In this document: one piece after another, positions 26,989 through 36,334 of the stretch
Position numbering within the stretch: position 1 is the stretch's first letter
Layout of the letters: each line of letters begins with the position of its first letter
DNA from: CAWBAT01 sp963810905
GTDB taxonomy: Bacteria > Acidobacteriota > Terriglobia > Versatilivoradales > Versatilivoraceae
Direction of reading: 5' to 3'
Assembly (NCBI GenBank): GCA_963810905.1
Contig: CAWEPG010000002.1
Span: forward strand, 620,001-684,000
DNA: 64,000 nucleotides
Notes under the pieces: generated by a model
What the model was told of the DNA's origin: nothing
What the model saw: only the letters and a program-made list of their open reading frames with translations
The model's database searches: none
Program-made: the position numbers and the translations under genes

Positions 26989-27714
26989 TCACGGAGCAGG
27001 TGTAAACTGCGCCAGATTCTCAATCCCAAACTTACTCTCCAGACCCGTGACCTCAGCAACGATTTTCTCAAAACCATCGGCACCGAAAAGCTTATGCTCT
27101 TCGTCTTCGAATTGTTCTCCCATCGAATCGTACTCATGTGCGCTCACGATACTGTGAAGCGCCGGGAACAGGACCGTGTCTTCGCGGGCGGCGTGAGGAC
27201 GATACATTCGGATGAACTGGACTAAAACTCCTTGGAGCTTGACCCGTTCAGAGGGATTCTTGAGCGCTGCCAATGTAGCGAGATGTTGGATTTCGTCTGT
27301 CAATCGCCGCCCGGCCTGGTGTTGCTGCCGGAGCACGGCGACAAGTTCGACAAGTTTTCCAGCTTTTTCAAATCGCGGAAAAAGATGATTCTCTTCCAGT
27401 TTTTCGTGATAATTCTCGATGAATCGGCGAACCATGTCGGCTGAGCTAGTCAGCACGACAGGGTCCAGGTCTTGTTTCGATGTGAGTCGACGCAGCCCCT
27501 CCTCATAGATCAGAAGGACTCGGTCGAGGACACCATGTTCCCGCATCAGGTCCTCCGCCGGCGAGACCTCTTCTTCCTTGCTTTCCGTTGAACTGCTCTT
27601 CTGATCTGGCCCCACTGGATGAGTTGCCGCACAACCCGAGAACACGAGGCCTGGGCCGACGATTGCGGCCCAACGGATGAATTCGCGTCGATCCCCAGCT
27701 GTTTCGTTTTTCAT
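26989..27714 (-). CDS. Tat-exported hemerythrin-domain lipoprotein
   Basis: 241 residues from ATG 27714, which has AAGGAAAGG three bases upstream; a further upstream ATG at 27729 is possible. RREFIRWAAIVGPGLVFSGC is a twin-arginine signal with a lipobox Cys. A helical hemerythrin-like domain (about 55-215) contains the likely di-iron ligands: LMREHGVLDRVL, ENYHEKLEENHLFPRF, LRQQHQAGR and YRPHAAREDTVLFPAL. It would bind O2, NO or iron in the periplasm. With DoxX and under a PadR-type repressor, a role in redox or oxygen stress is inferred. Confidence 0.9.
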   Translation of the reverse strand: MKNETAGDRREFIRWAAIVGPGLVFSGCAATHPVGPDQKSSSTESKEEEVSPAEDLMREHGVLDRVLLIYEEGLRRLTSKQDLDPVVLTSSADMVRRFIENYHEKLEENHLFPRFEKAGKLVELVAVLRQQHQAGRRLTDEIQHLATLAALKNPSERVKLQGVLVQFIRMYRPHAAREDTVLFPALHSIVSAHEYDSMGEQFEDEEHKLFGADGFEKIVAEVTGLESKFGIENLAQFTPAP

Positions 27715-27752
27715 GACCTTTCCTTTCATTCTTCCTTCATGGAGTCTCCTGA

Positions 27753-28055
27753 TCACCCTTCCAATAACTCCCCAAAAAGCTCCTGCACTTTAACCCGGGC
27801 AGAATATAAAGCTTTCCGCCCCTTGGCCGTTGCGCGATAGAACCGGCGAGATTGGCGACCTTCCCAGGCCACTGTGGAACGGAGGTATCCCTTTTGTTCC
27901 AGCGCATGAAGCATGGGATAAAGAGTTCCTGCGCTCAGTCGGTAGCCGTGCCGGGCAAGCTCCTGGCTGATCCCTGCACCAAAGATGGGCTCCTGAGAGG
28001 CGTGGTACAGAATGTGAAGCCGAATTAGGCCTGAGTAGAGATCGGGGTCATCCAT
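27753..28055 (-). CDS. PadR family transcriptional regulator
   Basis: 100 residues, essentially just the winged helix: LIRLHILYHASQEPIFGAGISQELARHGY, then SAGTLYPMLHALEQKGYLRS (recognition helix) and the beta-wing GRQSRRFYRATAKGRKAL. The short C-terminal helix fits the compact PadR-s2 subfamily. The ATG is at 28055. It heads the hemerythrin-DoxX-ChrA operon (38 bases before the next start) and has two perfect palindromes just upstream, so autorepression and control of the operon are likely. Confidence 0.93.
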   Translation of the reverse strand: MDDPDLYSGLIRLHILYHASQEPIFGAGISQELARHGYRLSAGTLYPMLHALEQKGYLRSTVAWEGRQSRRFYRATAKGRKALYSARVKVQELFGELLEG

Positions 28056-28067
28056 GGCTGAGTCTCT

Positions 28068-28098
28068 CGATATCGATACTCGATATCGTCATACGATA
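28068..28098. promoter_or_regulatory. Twin palindromic operator upstream of padR
   Basis: CGATATCGA-TAC-TCGATATCG (28068-28088) is a perfect inverted repeat with a 3-base spacer. TATCGT-CAT-ACGATA (28084-28098) is a second, overlapping one with the same spacer. They lie 13-43 bases upstream of the padR start codon, where a PadR dimer would block transcription. The assignment to PadR is inferred from position and symmetry. Confidence 0.75.
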
Positions 28099-28234
28099 AC
28101 GTGATAAAGACCAGCTGTCAAGATTAGGACCTAGAGGATACCGATGGTTGCCTCAACTGGTCTGGAGCGATCAAGTCTCGGTGGCATAGCCGAGACCAAC
28201 GGCAGACCTGACGGGTGAGATCGAAGATGTTAAT

Positions 28235-28900
28235 GCGACGAGCGTTGTTCGCCACATCCATGTAGCCGGTTGCCAGATTTGCCGGCTCGGCGTCGAGATC
28301 TTAGCTGTCGGAATCGCTCATGCCCGCCGGTTTGTATAAGCGTTCGCGGATGTAACTGGAGGAACCCTCGCCGGACTCTGTCTCGATTCCGCACCCAACA
28401 ACAAGTAGCCATCGTTCTGTAATTATACTTGCCGATCAGCTCCGGCTGAAGGGGATCGTTTACAGAGGAAGGGAGATAATCTTCAACGTTGCGAAATCTC
28501 TGGCTGAATCCCCCAACGCTTGCTTCCCAATCCCGCTGTATGGGAGCAAGGGATGAACTGTAACTTTTTGCGCTACATCCTTGTTCGAATAGTCCGGCAG
28601 AATTTCGCCGACCTCATCGTTGTACGAAAGTTTTCCCTGCTGAACAAGCTGGGCGATAGCCACTGCCGTAAACATCTTACTGATCGATGCAATGTTGAAC
28701 TTTGTATCTATTCGGTTGGGCACATTGCATGTGCGACTCGCTTTTCCGGTTGCCTTGGTGTAAATAGGTTTGCCATCCTTTGCGACTAAAATCGCTACCG
28801 GAGAGCCTGTCTGCCATAGCCAACTTGTTGACCAGAGCGTCGAGTCTGCTGCCGATTAGACTCAGCCACTTCTGAGGAGGCAGGATATCTGCAGGCATCT
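28235..28900 (-). pseudogene. Beta-lactamase-family serine hydrolase, decayed
   Basis: Pieces of a class-C-beta-lactamase-like serine hydrolase run along the minus strand in shifting frames. They are FNIASISKMFTAVAIAQLVQQGKL (the SxxK nucleophile motif, around 28650), a TVHPLLPYSGIG piece corresponding to the usual T-HLLTHTSGIG, a GYLLLGA piece near 28410, YIRERLYKPAGMSDSDS near 28340, and NLATGYMDV near 28260. Stops and frame changes separate them and the 3' third is missing. Unlike the four single-frameshift genes, this is true decay. Confidence 0.8.
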
Positions 28901-28982
28901 CTATGTGAGGAGCGGAAGTTTTTGATCGTCACTGGAGATTGCGTGATGACATCCACCGGAATTTCCACCTAGTATTCAGTCT

Positions 28983-29020
28983 GCTTTAGCCCTCAGGGGT
29001 GGGTAAAATTCCGGCTGGGA
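28983..29020. repeat. Repeat tail shared with copy 5
   Basis: TTTAGCCCTCAGGGGTGGG then TAAAATTCC, nearly identical to the tail at 20142-20169. It lies just downstream (minus strand) of the DUF1501 gene. Confidence 0.65.
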
Positions 29021-29117
29021 GCGCGGGAATCCTGTCCGCATTTCGTCACGAACAAATCCACCTATAGAGAGTAGTCGAAAATTTATTGCTGTTTTTTCTC
29101 GTCCGTCAGCCGGCCGG

Positions 29118-30566
29118 TCAAGCGAGCAGTTTTTGCACAACCTCGCCGGATACGTCGGTAAGGCGAAAATCTCTTCCTTCGTGACGATAGGTGAGCCGCT
29201 TGTGTTCCAATCCCAAGCAATAGAGGATGGTGGCATGCAGGTCGTGGACGTGGATTTTATCTTCGACGACGTTGAAACACAGGTCGTCTGTTTTGCCAAT
29301 GACCTGGCCGGGCTTGACGCCTCCCCCAGCCATCCACATGGTAAAGGCCAGTGGGTGGTGATCGCGGCCCCAACTCTCTCCGGCAAGCCCAAGGCTCTGA
29401 ACCAAAGGGGTGCGTCCGAACTCACTTCCCCAGATGACCAGCGTATTGTCCAACAGCCCGCGCTGTCTCAAGTCTTTGAGTAAAGCGGCGGTGGGTTGGT
29501 CGGTGATTTCACAGTTCTTCTTCAATTTCTTGTTCAAGTCGGAATGATCATCCCAAGTCGAATGCATCAATTGGACAAATCTCACTCCGCGCTCAATCAT
29601 GCGCCTCGCCAACAGGCAATTGGTAGCGAAAGGGCGGGTCGGCTCTTTGTTGACGCCATACATCTCTAATGTAGCGGGGGTCTCTTTTGAAAAGTCCAGT
29701 AGTTCTGGCCCGACGGATTGCATCCGAAATGCCAATTCATAGGAAGCTATGCGAGAAGCAATCTCAATGTCTCCCGCACGCAGAAAGCTCTGCTGGTTCA
29801 AGTCGCGAATGGCATCGAGTGTCATCCGCTGATCTTCAGTGTCGATTCCCGGAACGTTGGACAGGTTAAGAACGGGATCTCCTGTGCCTCGAAACGGAAC
29901 TCCCTGGTACACGGAAGGCAGGAAGCCACTGGCCCAATTGCCGCTGCCGGCGCCGGGAGAAGCGCCCCCTGAAGTCAAGGCGACAAACCCTGGAAGGTCT
30001 TGCGATTCGCTTCCTAACCCATACGTCACCCAGGCCCCCATTGTGGGACGCCCGAGTAATCCTGTGCCGGAAGTTATCATCAGTTGGCCCGGATGATGGT
30101 TGAATTGATCCGTGACCATGGAACGAATCATGCAAATTTCATCCGCGCAGGCCGCCGTATAAGGCAGGTAATCAGAAAATTCCATGCCGCACTGGCCGGA
30201 TCGGGTGAACGTCCGCGGGCTGGACCAAACCTTGGCATCGGGCTTGATAAAAGCCAGCTTCAGATCCTTGGTCATGGATGGCGGCAAGGATTGGCCGTCC
30301 CACTTGCTCAACCCAGGCTTAGGATCAAACAAATCGAGCTGACTCGGGCCACCTTCCATGAATAAAAAAATGACGTTTTTTGCCTTCCCTGCAAAGTGAG
30401 CAGATTTGGGCTTTAACGGGTTGACGTCCGGCAGGAGGCCCTCTGGAACGGCCGTTCTCCCTTCGCCGGCCATCAGATGCCAGAGCGCAATGGTTCCTAG
30501 CCCGCCCGCGCATTGTTGCAGGAAACCGCGACGTGCTTGAAGACGCTGAAACTCTAAAAAGTTCAT
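29118..30566 (-). CDS. DUF1501 domain protein (sulfatase/phosphatase-fold)
   Basis: 482 residues from ATG 30566 (GAGGG upstream; the frame opens at 30626 but that lies in the preceding gene's coding strand). The N-terminus ARRGFLQQCAGGLGTIALWHL is a Tat-like signal. The body has FLFMEGGPSQLDLFDPKPG, TDQFNHHPGQLMITSGTGL, MHSTWDDHSDL, LVIWGSEFGRTP and GRDHHPLAFTMWMAGGGVK, the conserved DUF1501 signatures related to the alkaline-phosphatase superfamily. It follows the PSD1 gene by two bases. These pairs are frequent in Planctomycetota and Acidobacteriota; the substrate is unknown, but export and polysaccharide or sulfated-glycan use are often suggested. Confidence 0.93.
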   Translation of the reverse strand: MNFLEFQRLQARRGFLQQCAGGLGTIALWHLMAGEGRTAVPEGLLPDVNPLKPKSAHFAGKAKNVIFLFMEGGPSQLDLFDPKPGLSKWDGQSLPPSMTKDLKLAFIKPDAKVWSSPRTFTRSGQCGMEFSDYLPYTAACADEICMIRSMVTDQFNHHPGQLMITSGTGLLGRPTMGAWVTYGLGSESQDLPGFVALTSGGASPGAGSGNWASGFLPSVYQGVPFRGTGDPVLNLSNVPGIDTEDQRMTLDAIRDLNQQSFLRAGDIEIASRIASYELAFRMQSVGPELLDFSKETPATLEMYGVNKEPTRPFATNCLLARRMIERGVRFVQLMHSTWDDHSDLNKKLKKNCEITDQPTAALLKDLRQRGLLDNTLVIWGSEFGRTPLVQSLGLAGESWGRDHHPLAFTMWMAGGGVKPGQVIGKTDDLCFNVVEDKIHVHDLHATILYCLGLEHKRLTYRHEGRDFRLTDVSGEVVQKLLA

Positions 30567-30568
30567 AG

Positions 30569-33151
30569 CTACCCTCTTGTGATGAATTCTTCCAGGTTCA
30601 GCAAAACCCGGCTGATCCCGATCCATAGAGCTCCTTCGGCCGGGTCGATCCCTTCCAGACTTTTTGCGGGAAAGATTTTTTCGATGGACTCAGGCTTCTG
30701 TTCTAACATTTTCTTTCGTTCGTGGAGATACTCCATCAATCGCTCTTTTTCGTCAGCGCGAGGGGAGCGAGCTAGGCACAGATGATATGCATACTCAATA
30801 CGCTCTCCCGCCTCCCCCGTCTTCTCCTGCAACAGTCGCACGGCCAAAGCCTGGGCGGCTTCAAAGAACACAGGATCGTTCAGCAATGTTAGAGCTTGCA
30901 GGGGTGTTGTCGAGCGATCACGACGAGGACAAGAATTCAAGGAGTTCGGCGCGTCAAAGGTGACGAGCTGCGGATAGGGGTAACGTCTCTGGAACAAGAT
31001 ATAGAGTCCGCGGCGATACCGGTCCGATCCCTCACTCTCTTTCCATTTAGTTAAGGGGTTCATCCCTGCGGCGCCGGCTGGCTGGGGAGGCCGAACGCTT
31101 CGCCCTCCAATCGCCGGATTTAACAGCCCGCTTGCTGCAAGCGCCACGTCCCGGACCTGTTCTGCAGGCAAACGCAGACGGGTTTGTCGTGCCAGGAGCT
31201 TATTGTCCGGGTCCCTCGCTTCCAGATCTTTTCTCGCGTTGGAAGATTGCCGGTAAGTGGCTGACATCACCAGCAGTTTATGCATCTTCTTCACATCCCA
31301 TCCACTGGAAACGAATTCCGTCGCCAACCAGTCCAGCAACTCAGGATGCGTGGGAGGACTCGACCTCAGACCAAAGTCTTGCGGGGGATCCACCAAGCCC
31401 CGCCCGAAAAACTCTTGCCAGGTACGATTCATGGTGACCCGGGCTGTCAACGGATTGTCACTGGAAACAAGCCAACGAGCTAATGTGAGTCTATTAAACT
31501 TGGGACTCGGTGGAAGTGGAGGCAAGATTGTTGGAGTCCCTGGTTGAACTTCAATTCCAGGCTGAAGGAAGTTTCCGCGGATCAAAACATGCGTGCTGGG
31601 GGGGTGAGAGTTCTCTGCAATTCCTGGTGCTTCCGTCAACGCCGGGTACTCTTCCGCCAATGCATTTAGACGACTATTGAGTTCATTGAACCGGGAGGAC
31701 CGGACAAATTGATCCGTCAGGATCCTCTTCTGCTTGGGCGTACGGTTCTCAGGGTCCAGCATGAGAATCTCCTCGCCTCCATCCGTCTTGACCTGAAGCA
31801 GATTCAACTGATAGTCCGACGCGAGATCGACGCCCGGATGCGCAGCCGCATCACGTACTTTCTTCTCCCATTCGACCTGTAACTCCGCAACTTTGAATTC
31901 TTCCAGAAGGGTCGCGCGTTTTTTTTCATATTCAGGCTGCTTTAGGAGAAAAGGCCCCCGTTCTACCGGAAGCGGCGCCTCAAAATTGGCTTCTGTGGCC
32001 GTATTAAAAAAGGCATAGAGCTGATAAAACTCCTTCTGGCTAATAGGATCGTATTTGTGATCATGGCAACGCGCACAGCCCAATGTCAGGCCCAGCCAGA
32101 CTGTTCCGATCGTTGCGGTCCTATCAACCACTTGCTCGGTCCGAAATTCTTCCCGGTTGACTCCACCTTCGCGATTCGTCAGGGTATTTCGATTGAATCC
32201 AGTTGCCACCCTCTGTTCCAGAGTGGCGTTGGGCAAGAGATCCCCGGCAAGTTGCTCGATCGTGAACTCGTCGAAGGGCATATTCCGGTTGATGGCCTCA
32301 ATAACCCAATGACGCCAGCGCCAGGCATTTTGGCGGATGCGATCCTCTTCATAGCCGTCACTGTCAGCGTAACGAGCCAAGTCAAGCCAACTGCGCGCCC
32401 ATTTTTCGCCATAATGTGGCGAATCCAGTAGACGATCGACTAACCGCTCATAGGCATTGGCTTGCTTGTCGGCCAGGAATTCAGTCACTTCCTCCGGAGT
32501 CGGCGGAAGCCCAATCAAATCCAGACTCAGGCGACGGATCAAAGTTTCCCGATCTGCTTCAGCCGAAGGCTGGATGCCTTCTTTCTCCAATCGGGCCAGG
32601 ACAAATGAGTCGACCGGATTTCGAACCCAGCTGGGATTCTTGACTCTGGGTGGTCTGGGACGCTGAGGCGGGATAAAAGCCCAATGTTTGATCTTCGTCT
32701 GCTGAGGTACTGATGCAGAGCTTGGCTTGACAGATCCTCCAGGTTCTGGCCAGACGACTCCTTGGTCGATCCAGGCGCGCAGCAAGCCGACTTGTTCGGA
32801 GCTCAGTGGGTCCCCCGTCATTGGCATTCTTAAGTCTTTGTTGAGACCGGCCACCAGTTGAATTAATCGACTGTCTGCACTATTCCCCGGTTTAATGACG
32901 GCGCCACTGTTGCCACCGGCCAGGCTGGCGGCGCGACTATCCAGGCGAAGTCCCGACATCTGTTGCGCAGACCCGTGGCAGGCCTGACATTTCTCCTTGA
33001 GAAGAGGCTCGATGTCACGAGTGAAATCAACCTGGGTGTTCGCCGCTGGAGGAAGACTTTTCGGGTTCGTTTCTTCGGCTAGCAAAAGACCCATCACAGT
33101 GCCGAGAAGTAATGGCACCAGAATAAACAGTGTTCGCCAGCGTCTCTTCAT
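30569..33151 (-). CDS. PSD1 / planctomycete cytochrome c domain protein (DUF1549-DUF1553)
   Basis: About 860 residues from ATG 33151 (signal RTLFILVPLLLGTVMGLLLA); GTG/ATG codons upstream to 33196 are alternatives and no strong ribosome site decides. Domains: PSCyt1 with one heme site CQACHG and the MPMTGDPLSSEQVGLLRAWIDQGV ligand region; DUF1549 (NPVDSFVLARLEKEGIQPSAEA...LIRRLSLDLIGLPPTPEEV...ARYADSDGYEEDRIRQNAWRWR); and DUF1553 (LARWLVSSDNPLTARVTMNRTWQEFFGRGLV...DFGLRSSPPTHPELLDWLA). It is a periplasmic mono-heme protein, probably an electron-transfer partner of the DUF1501 product encoded two bases downstream. The exact reaction is not established for the family. Confidence 0.93.
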   Translation of the reverse strand: MKRRWRTLFILVPLLLGTVMGLLLAEETNPKSLPPAANTQVDFTRDIEPLLKEKCQACHGSAQQMSGLRLDSRAASLAGGNSGAVIKPGNSADSRLIQLVAGLNKDLRMPMTGDPLSSEQVGLLRAWIDQGVVWPEPGGSVKPSSASVPQQTKIKHWAFIPPQRPRPPRVKNPSWVRNPVDSFVLARLEKEGIQPSAEADRETLIRRLSLDLIGLPPTPEEVTEFLADKQANAYERLVDRLLDSPHYGEKWARSWLDLARYADSDGYEEDRIRQNAWRWRHWVIEAINRNMPFDEFTIEQLAGDLLPNATLEQRVATGFNRNTLTNREGGVNREEFRTEQVVDRTATIGTVWLGLTLGCARCHDHKYDPISQKEFYQLYAFFNTATEANFEAPLPVERGPFLLKQPEYEKKRATLLEEFKVAELQVEWEKKVRDAAAHPGVDLASDYQLNLLQVKTDGGEEILMLDPENRTPKQKRILTDQFVRSSRFNELNSRLNALAEEYPALTEAPGIAENSHPPSTHVLIRGNFLQPGIEVQPGTPTILPPLPPSPKFNRLTLARWLVSSDNPLTARVTMNRTWQEFFGRGLVDPPQDFGLRSSPPTHPELLDWLATEFVSSGWDVKKMHKLLVMSATYRQSSNARKDLEARDPDNKLLARQTRLRLPAEQVRDVALAASGLLNPAIGGRSVRPPQPAGAAGMNPLTKWKESEGSDRYRRGLYILFQRRYPYPQLVTFDAPNSLNSCPRRDRSTTPLQALTLLNDPVFFEAAQALAVRLLQEKTGEAGERIEYAYHLCLARSPRADEKERLMEYLHERKKMLEQKPESIEKIFPAKSLEGIDPAEGALWIGISRVLLNLEEFITRG

Positions 33152-33380
33152 GGAGTCTTGTCCCATTCTGAACGGTTCCAACTTACACACGCGCACACAG
33201 AATCATGAGTGGCGGGGATTCTAAAAAGATTACCATACGCCACGCCTCCTTAGCGAACGGAAAAGGCAGGCTGCAGGACCGGTGGGGATATTCTCGAAGA
33301 AACATACGTAAGGGGGAGTTAAAGGGGATGGAGGAATTTTTGATAGTGCGTTTTCTTTATTCGCGGGATCCATGAATCCG

Positions 33381-33842
33381 CTATTTCATTCGAACGAAAT
33401 AAACATCGAAGTCTTGATGGAGGGCCGCTTGAGAATAGATTCCCTTGAGCTGATCGCTCTCAGGATCATATACTAGATTGTAAGCGCTTCCAGGATACCC
33501 CGTATCCCGCAGTTCAACGAAAACCTTGGTTGCTGGGCCAGACTGGGACATTTTAGCGATCGCCACGTGAATGGGGCGGGGATTGAAATAAGCGGCTTCC
33601 ATTTGCCCATCCGGCTTGACATTTTGGATTTCCAGGACATAGCCACCATCCGGTCGAAGCCATCGTCCCTTCAAAAGCTGTGACTGATTCTGGTCTGAGG
33701 GCCATTCTCGAATGACAAAGTATCCGAGAACAACAAGGCCCACCGTAATGAGCAGATAGATTGGCCATCGAGAGGGCTTATTCGGGCTCCCGGCAGAACC
33801 CGTCGCTGGTCGTTTCTTCTTCGATTTTTTGGTTGATTTCAT
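33381..33842 (-). CDS. Membrane-anchored small protein of unknown function
   Basis: 153 residues: a very basic N-terminus (KSTKKSKKKRPATG), one membrane helix (about 27-45, WPIYLLITVGLVVLGYFVI), then a periplasmic beta-rich domain starting LLKGRWLRPDGGYVLEI and ending DVYFVRMK. The GRW...GGY..I pattern looks like a lipocalin-like or DUF-type beta-barrel strand order, but no family is recognised. It lies 230 bases downstream of the PSD1 gene on the same strand; its function may be unrelated. Confidence 0.75.
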   Translation of the reverse strand: MKSTKKSKKKRPATGSAGSPNKPSRWPIYLLITVGLVVLGYFVIREWPSDQNQSQLLKGRWLRPDGGYVLEIQNVKPDGQMEAAYFNPRPIHVAIAKMSQSGPATKVFVELRDTGYPGSAYNLVYDPESDQLKGIYSQAALHQDFDVYFVRMK

Positions 33843-33914
33843 GAATACCGTAACCCGAGATCTAATTCGTAGCAGGAAAGGTGAGGCCGCTGCGTGGGAC
33901 CGCTGTTTGCCTCT

Positions 33915-33990
33915 TGGAGGGCTGAGCTCCGCGAAGCTGCGGTAACCCTATTTGTAATCCGGCCGCGTAGAACTCGGCCGTCCAGACCAG
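33915..33990. repeat. GGAGGGC-type REPIN-like element (copy 1)
   Basis: A 76-base unit with imperfect inverted ends: TGGAGGGCTGAGCTCCGCG on the left and CGTAGAACTCGGCCGTCCA on the right. A solo left end is present again at 34104-34122 (TTTGGAGGGCTAAGCTCCGC). Confidence 0.7.
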
Positions 33991-34010
33991 ATCATAAATC
34001 ATATGAATCA

Positions 34011-34057
34011 TCGGTTCCCCTCGCCCCAGCGTGGGAGAGGGATTAGGGGTGAGGGGG
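34011..34057. repeat. CTCTCCC-type dispersed palindrome (copy 7)
   Basis: CGGTTCCCCTCGCCCCAGC / GTGGGAGAGGGATTAGGGG, between two minus-strand genes and only about 20 bases from a GGAGGGC-type element. Confidence 0.75.
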
Positions 34058-34128
34058 ATCGAACGGCGGTCATAGACCGCCGGTACAGAAGATCGCTGAA
34101 CATTTGGAGGGCTAAGCTCCGCTGTCTA

Positions 34129-34728
34129 TCACTTGCTCCGCTTCGTAACCCCCATTAGTCGTGTTGGGTAGGTCGCAAAATTCTCGATCTCCACAGACTT
34201 TTTCCCTGTCTTATCGTCGGTCACCCACCGGATTTTTGCCGCGCCAACATAGGTTCCTTCCCCCTTACCGTCAGGGTCCATCACGATTTCGATCACGCCA
34301 AAGGGATAATCCCTGGAGCGATAGCCATTTCGTACTTCAGCCATTTTGAGCCACCGCTCAAAGACCACCACAATCTTGCGTTTGCCTTCCTCGAGATTAT
34401 GAACTCGGACCACGTTAATGGTCCGTCCAACCTGTCCAGACAGCGAGAAAAACCCCAATTTTTGCTTCGAGATGGCTTTCAACAGGCCATCTTGTTTTTC
34501 TTCGGCCAAAGTCGTCAGATATCGCTGGGCCTCTTCATCGGAGGTGTATCCTTCGATGGTCAGATTAAAGGTCGTTGAGGCAAGCTGCCCGGAAACCGTG
34601 CCGCCGACGGACACGGCCGCGCCCGTGTAAATTTCCTTCGTTTCACCGGCCATCAAGGGGAGCGCTACTCCGAGGATCAATGTCCAGGCAATCAACGGCA
34701 AGACACGCGATTCAATCGGCTTGGTCAT
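34129..34728 (-). CDS. Exported protein of unknown function
   Basis: 199 residues from ATG 34728 (GGAG seven bases upstream); the open frame continues to 34959 through the intergenic region and MFS 3' end and is not coding there. Signal peptide VLPLIAWTLILGVALPLMAGE. The mature protein is beta-rich with EIYTGAAVSVGGTVSGQLASTTFNL, a helix with LTTLAEEKQDGLLKAISKQ, and GVIEIVMDPDGKGEGTYVGAAKIRW near the C-terminus. No domain is recognised. The compact periplasmic design suggests a binding or structural role. Confidence 0.75.
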   Translation of the reverse strand: MTKPIESRVLPLIAWTLILGVALPLMAGETKEIYTGAAVSVGGTVSGQLASTTFNLTIEGYTSDEEAQRYLTTLAEEKQDGLLKAISKQKLGFFSLSGQVGRTINVVRVHNLEEGKRKIVVVFERWLKMAEVRNGYRSRDYPFGVIEIVMDPDGKGEGTYVGAAKIRWVTDDKTGKKSVEIENFATYPTRLMGVTKRSK

Positions 34729-34787
34729 AACTTCTCCATAACTGCTTGCTTGAAGGTACACTCCATCTAAAATGTGAAAAAGTCGAA

Positions 34788-36134
34788 TTACTCGATTCCA
34801 AGTGTCCGTTGGATTTGTTCCAGGGATACTCCCTTGGTTTCCGGCAAGAACCTCCACACCATGATGAATTGCAGAACCATCATGCATCCAAAGAAAGAAA
34901 AAGCATGTCCTCCGGAGTGCTCTGCGATAATGGGGAATGTCCAGCTGACAATGGCACACCAGAACCAGTGTACAAAGCTTCCCAAAGCCTGGCCTCTGGC
35001 ACGCACACGATTGGGAAAGATCTCGCTCAAAAAGACCCAGATCACCGAGCCTTGAGAAAACCCGAAAAAGGCGATGTATCCCATTAAGCTGCCGAGCACC
35101 AATCCGCCTCCAATGCCATTGTAGAAGGCATAGGCAGTGATGCCGAGACAGACGGTCAATCCCACCGACCCGATCAAAAGCAGTTTCTTCCTCCCAAATC
35201 GATCAATCATGGTCATCGCGATCAGGGTAGAAACCAGGTTTGTAAATCCGATGATCACAGACTGGAATAGCGCACTGGCCTGTCCGGCGCCTGCCATTCG
35301 AAAAATATCAGCCGTGTAATAAATGATGGCATTGATGCCGGACATCTGGTTGAAAGTCGCCACCATGAAAGCCAGCAGTATGGGGATGCGGTACTTACGG
35401 GTAAAGAAGGGTTCATTGATGCTGACACGTTCTTCATGGAGCGAATCCACAATTTCCTTGAGCACACCTTCAGCATCTTCATTTCCCAGCTTCTGAAGGA
35501 CGCTGAGCGCTTCGTCTCGCCGATGCCGTTTCACCAGCCAGCGCGGACTTTCCGGGATCGGGATCAAAAAGAAAAAGAATAGGATTGCCGGGATAGCAAC
35601 CACCCCCAACATCCAACGCCAGGCGTCCGATGTGCCCGAGGCCACCGAAGTGGGAAATTGCGCGGAAATGAAATAATTGGAGGCATAGGCAGTAAGCACG
35701 CCAATCACGATATTCAACTGGCTGACGGCCACCAACCGTCCGCGGGCCTGAGGCGGCGAGATTTCTGCAATGTACATGGGCGAGACAACCGAAGCACCTC
35801 CGATGGCCAGCCCGCCGATAAATCGAAATAGGATCAGAGCCGTGTGGCTCCAGGCAAAGCCGCAGCCCAGAGCGGAAATAAAATAAAGCACCGCTAAAAT
35901 CGTTAGAGTTCTCTTGCGGCCTAGTAATTCTGCTGGCTTACCCACGGCGATGGAACCTAGGATCGTTCCGATTAAAGCACTCGCTACAGTAAATCCAAGC
36001 TGACTGCTGGTGAGATGGAAGACATGCCGCAAGGCATCGGTGGTTCCGGAAATCACAGCCGTGTCGAACCCGAATAAGAAACCACCTAGTGCTGCGACCA
36101 GCGTACTGCCGAGCAAATATCGGTTGAATTTCAT
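34788..36134 (-). CDS. MFS sugar porter (XylE/GalP-like proton symporter)
   Basis: About 448 residues with 12 helices and the sugar-porter signatures: GGFLFGFDTAVISG (helix 1), GRKRT (loop 2-3), RFIGGLAIGGASVVSPMYIAEISP and GRLV (helix 4), PESPRWLVK (central loop), FGRKKLL (loop 8-9), and PETKGVSLEQIQ at the end. It imports a hexose or pentose with protons. ATG 36134 starts MKFNRYLLG; TTG 36155 is the alternative and neither has a strong ribosome site. Together with the arabinose/xylose locus it suggests pentose or hexose uptake, but the substrate is not readable. Confidence 0.95.
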   Translation of the reverse strand: MKFNRYLLGSTLVAALGGFLFGFDTAVISGTTDALRHVFHLTSSQLGFTVASALIGTILGSIAVGKPAELLGRKRTLTILAVLYFISALGCGFAWSHTALILFRFIGGLAIGGASVVSPMYIAEISPPQARGRLVAVSQLNIVIGVLTAYASNYFISAQFPTSVASGTSDAWRWMLGVVAIPAILFFFFLIPIPESPRWLVKRHRRDEALSVLQKLGNEDAEGVLKEIVDSLHEERVSINEPFFTRKYRIPILLAFMVATFNQMSGINAIIYYTADIFRMAGAGQASALFQSVIIGFTNLVSTLIAMTMIDRFGRKKLLLIGSVGLTVCLGITAYAFYNGIGGGLVLGSLMGYIAFFGFSQGSVIWVFLSEIFPNRVRARGQALGSFVHWFWCAIVSWTFPIIAEHSGGHAFSFFGCMMVLQFIMVWRFLPETKGVSLEQIQRTLGIE

Positions 36135-36334
36135 AATGAGCAAGACCAGGAACAAGAAAAAGCCCCGTTCGCTGGCTTTCGCGTCCTTTCTGACGGTGAC
36201 CGTCTAAATGAGTATTCTTATTTTGACAAGCATCCTTCGTAGGGAATTAGTTGTAGAGGCACAGCCTAACACTTCATGCCCTGACAAATCCAGCTTCTCG
36301 CCTACAGATCTCAGAGCAGATTTTTTCTAACAGG

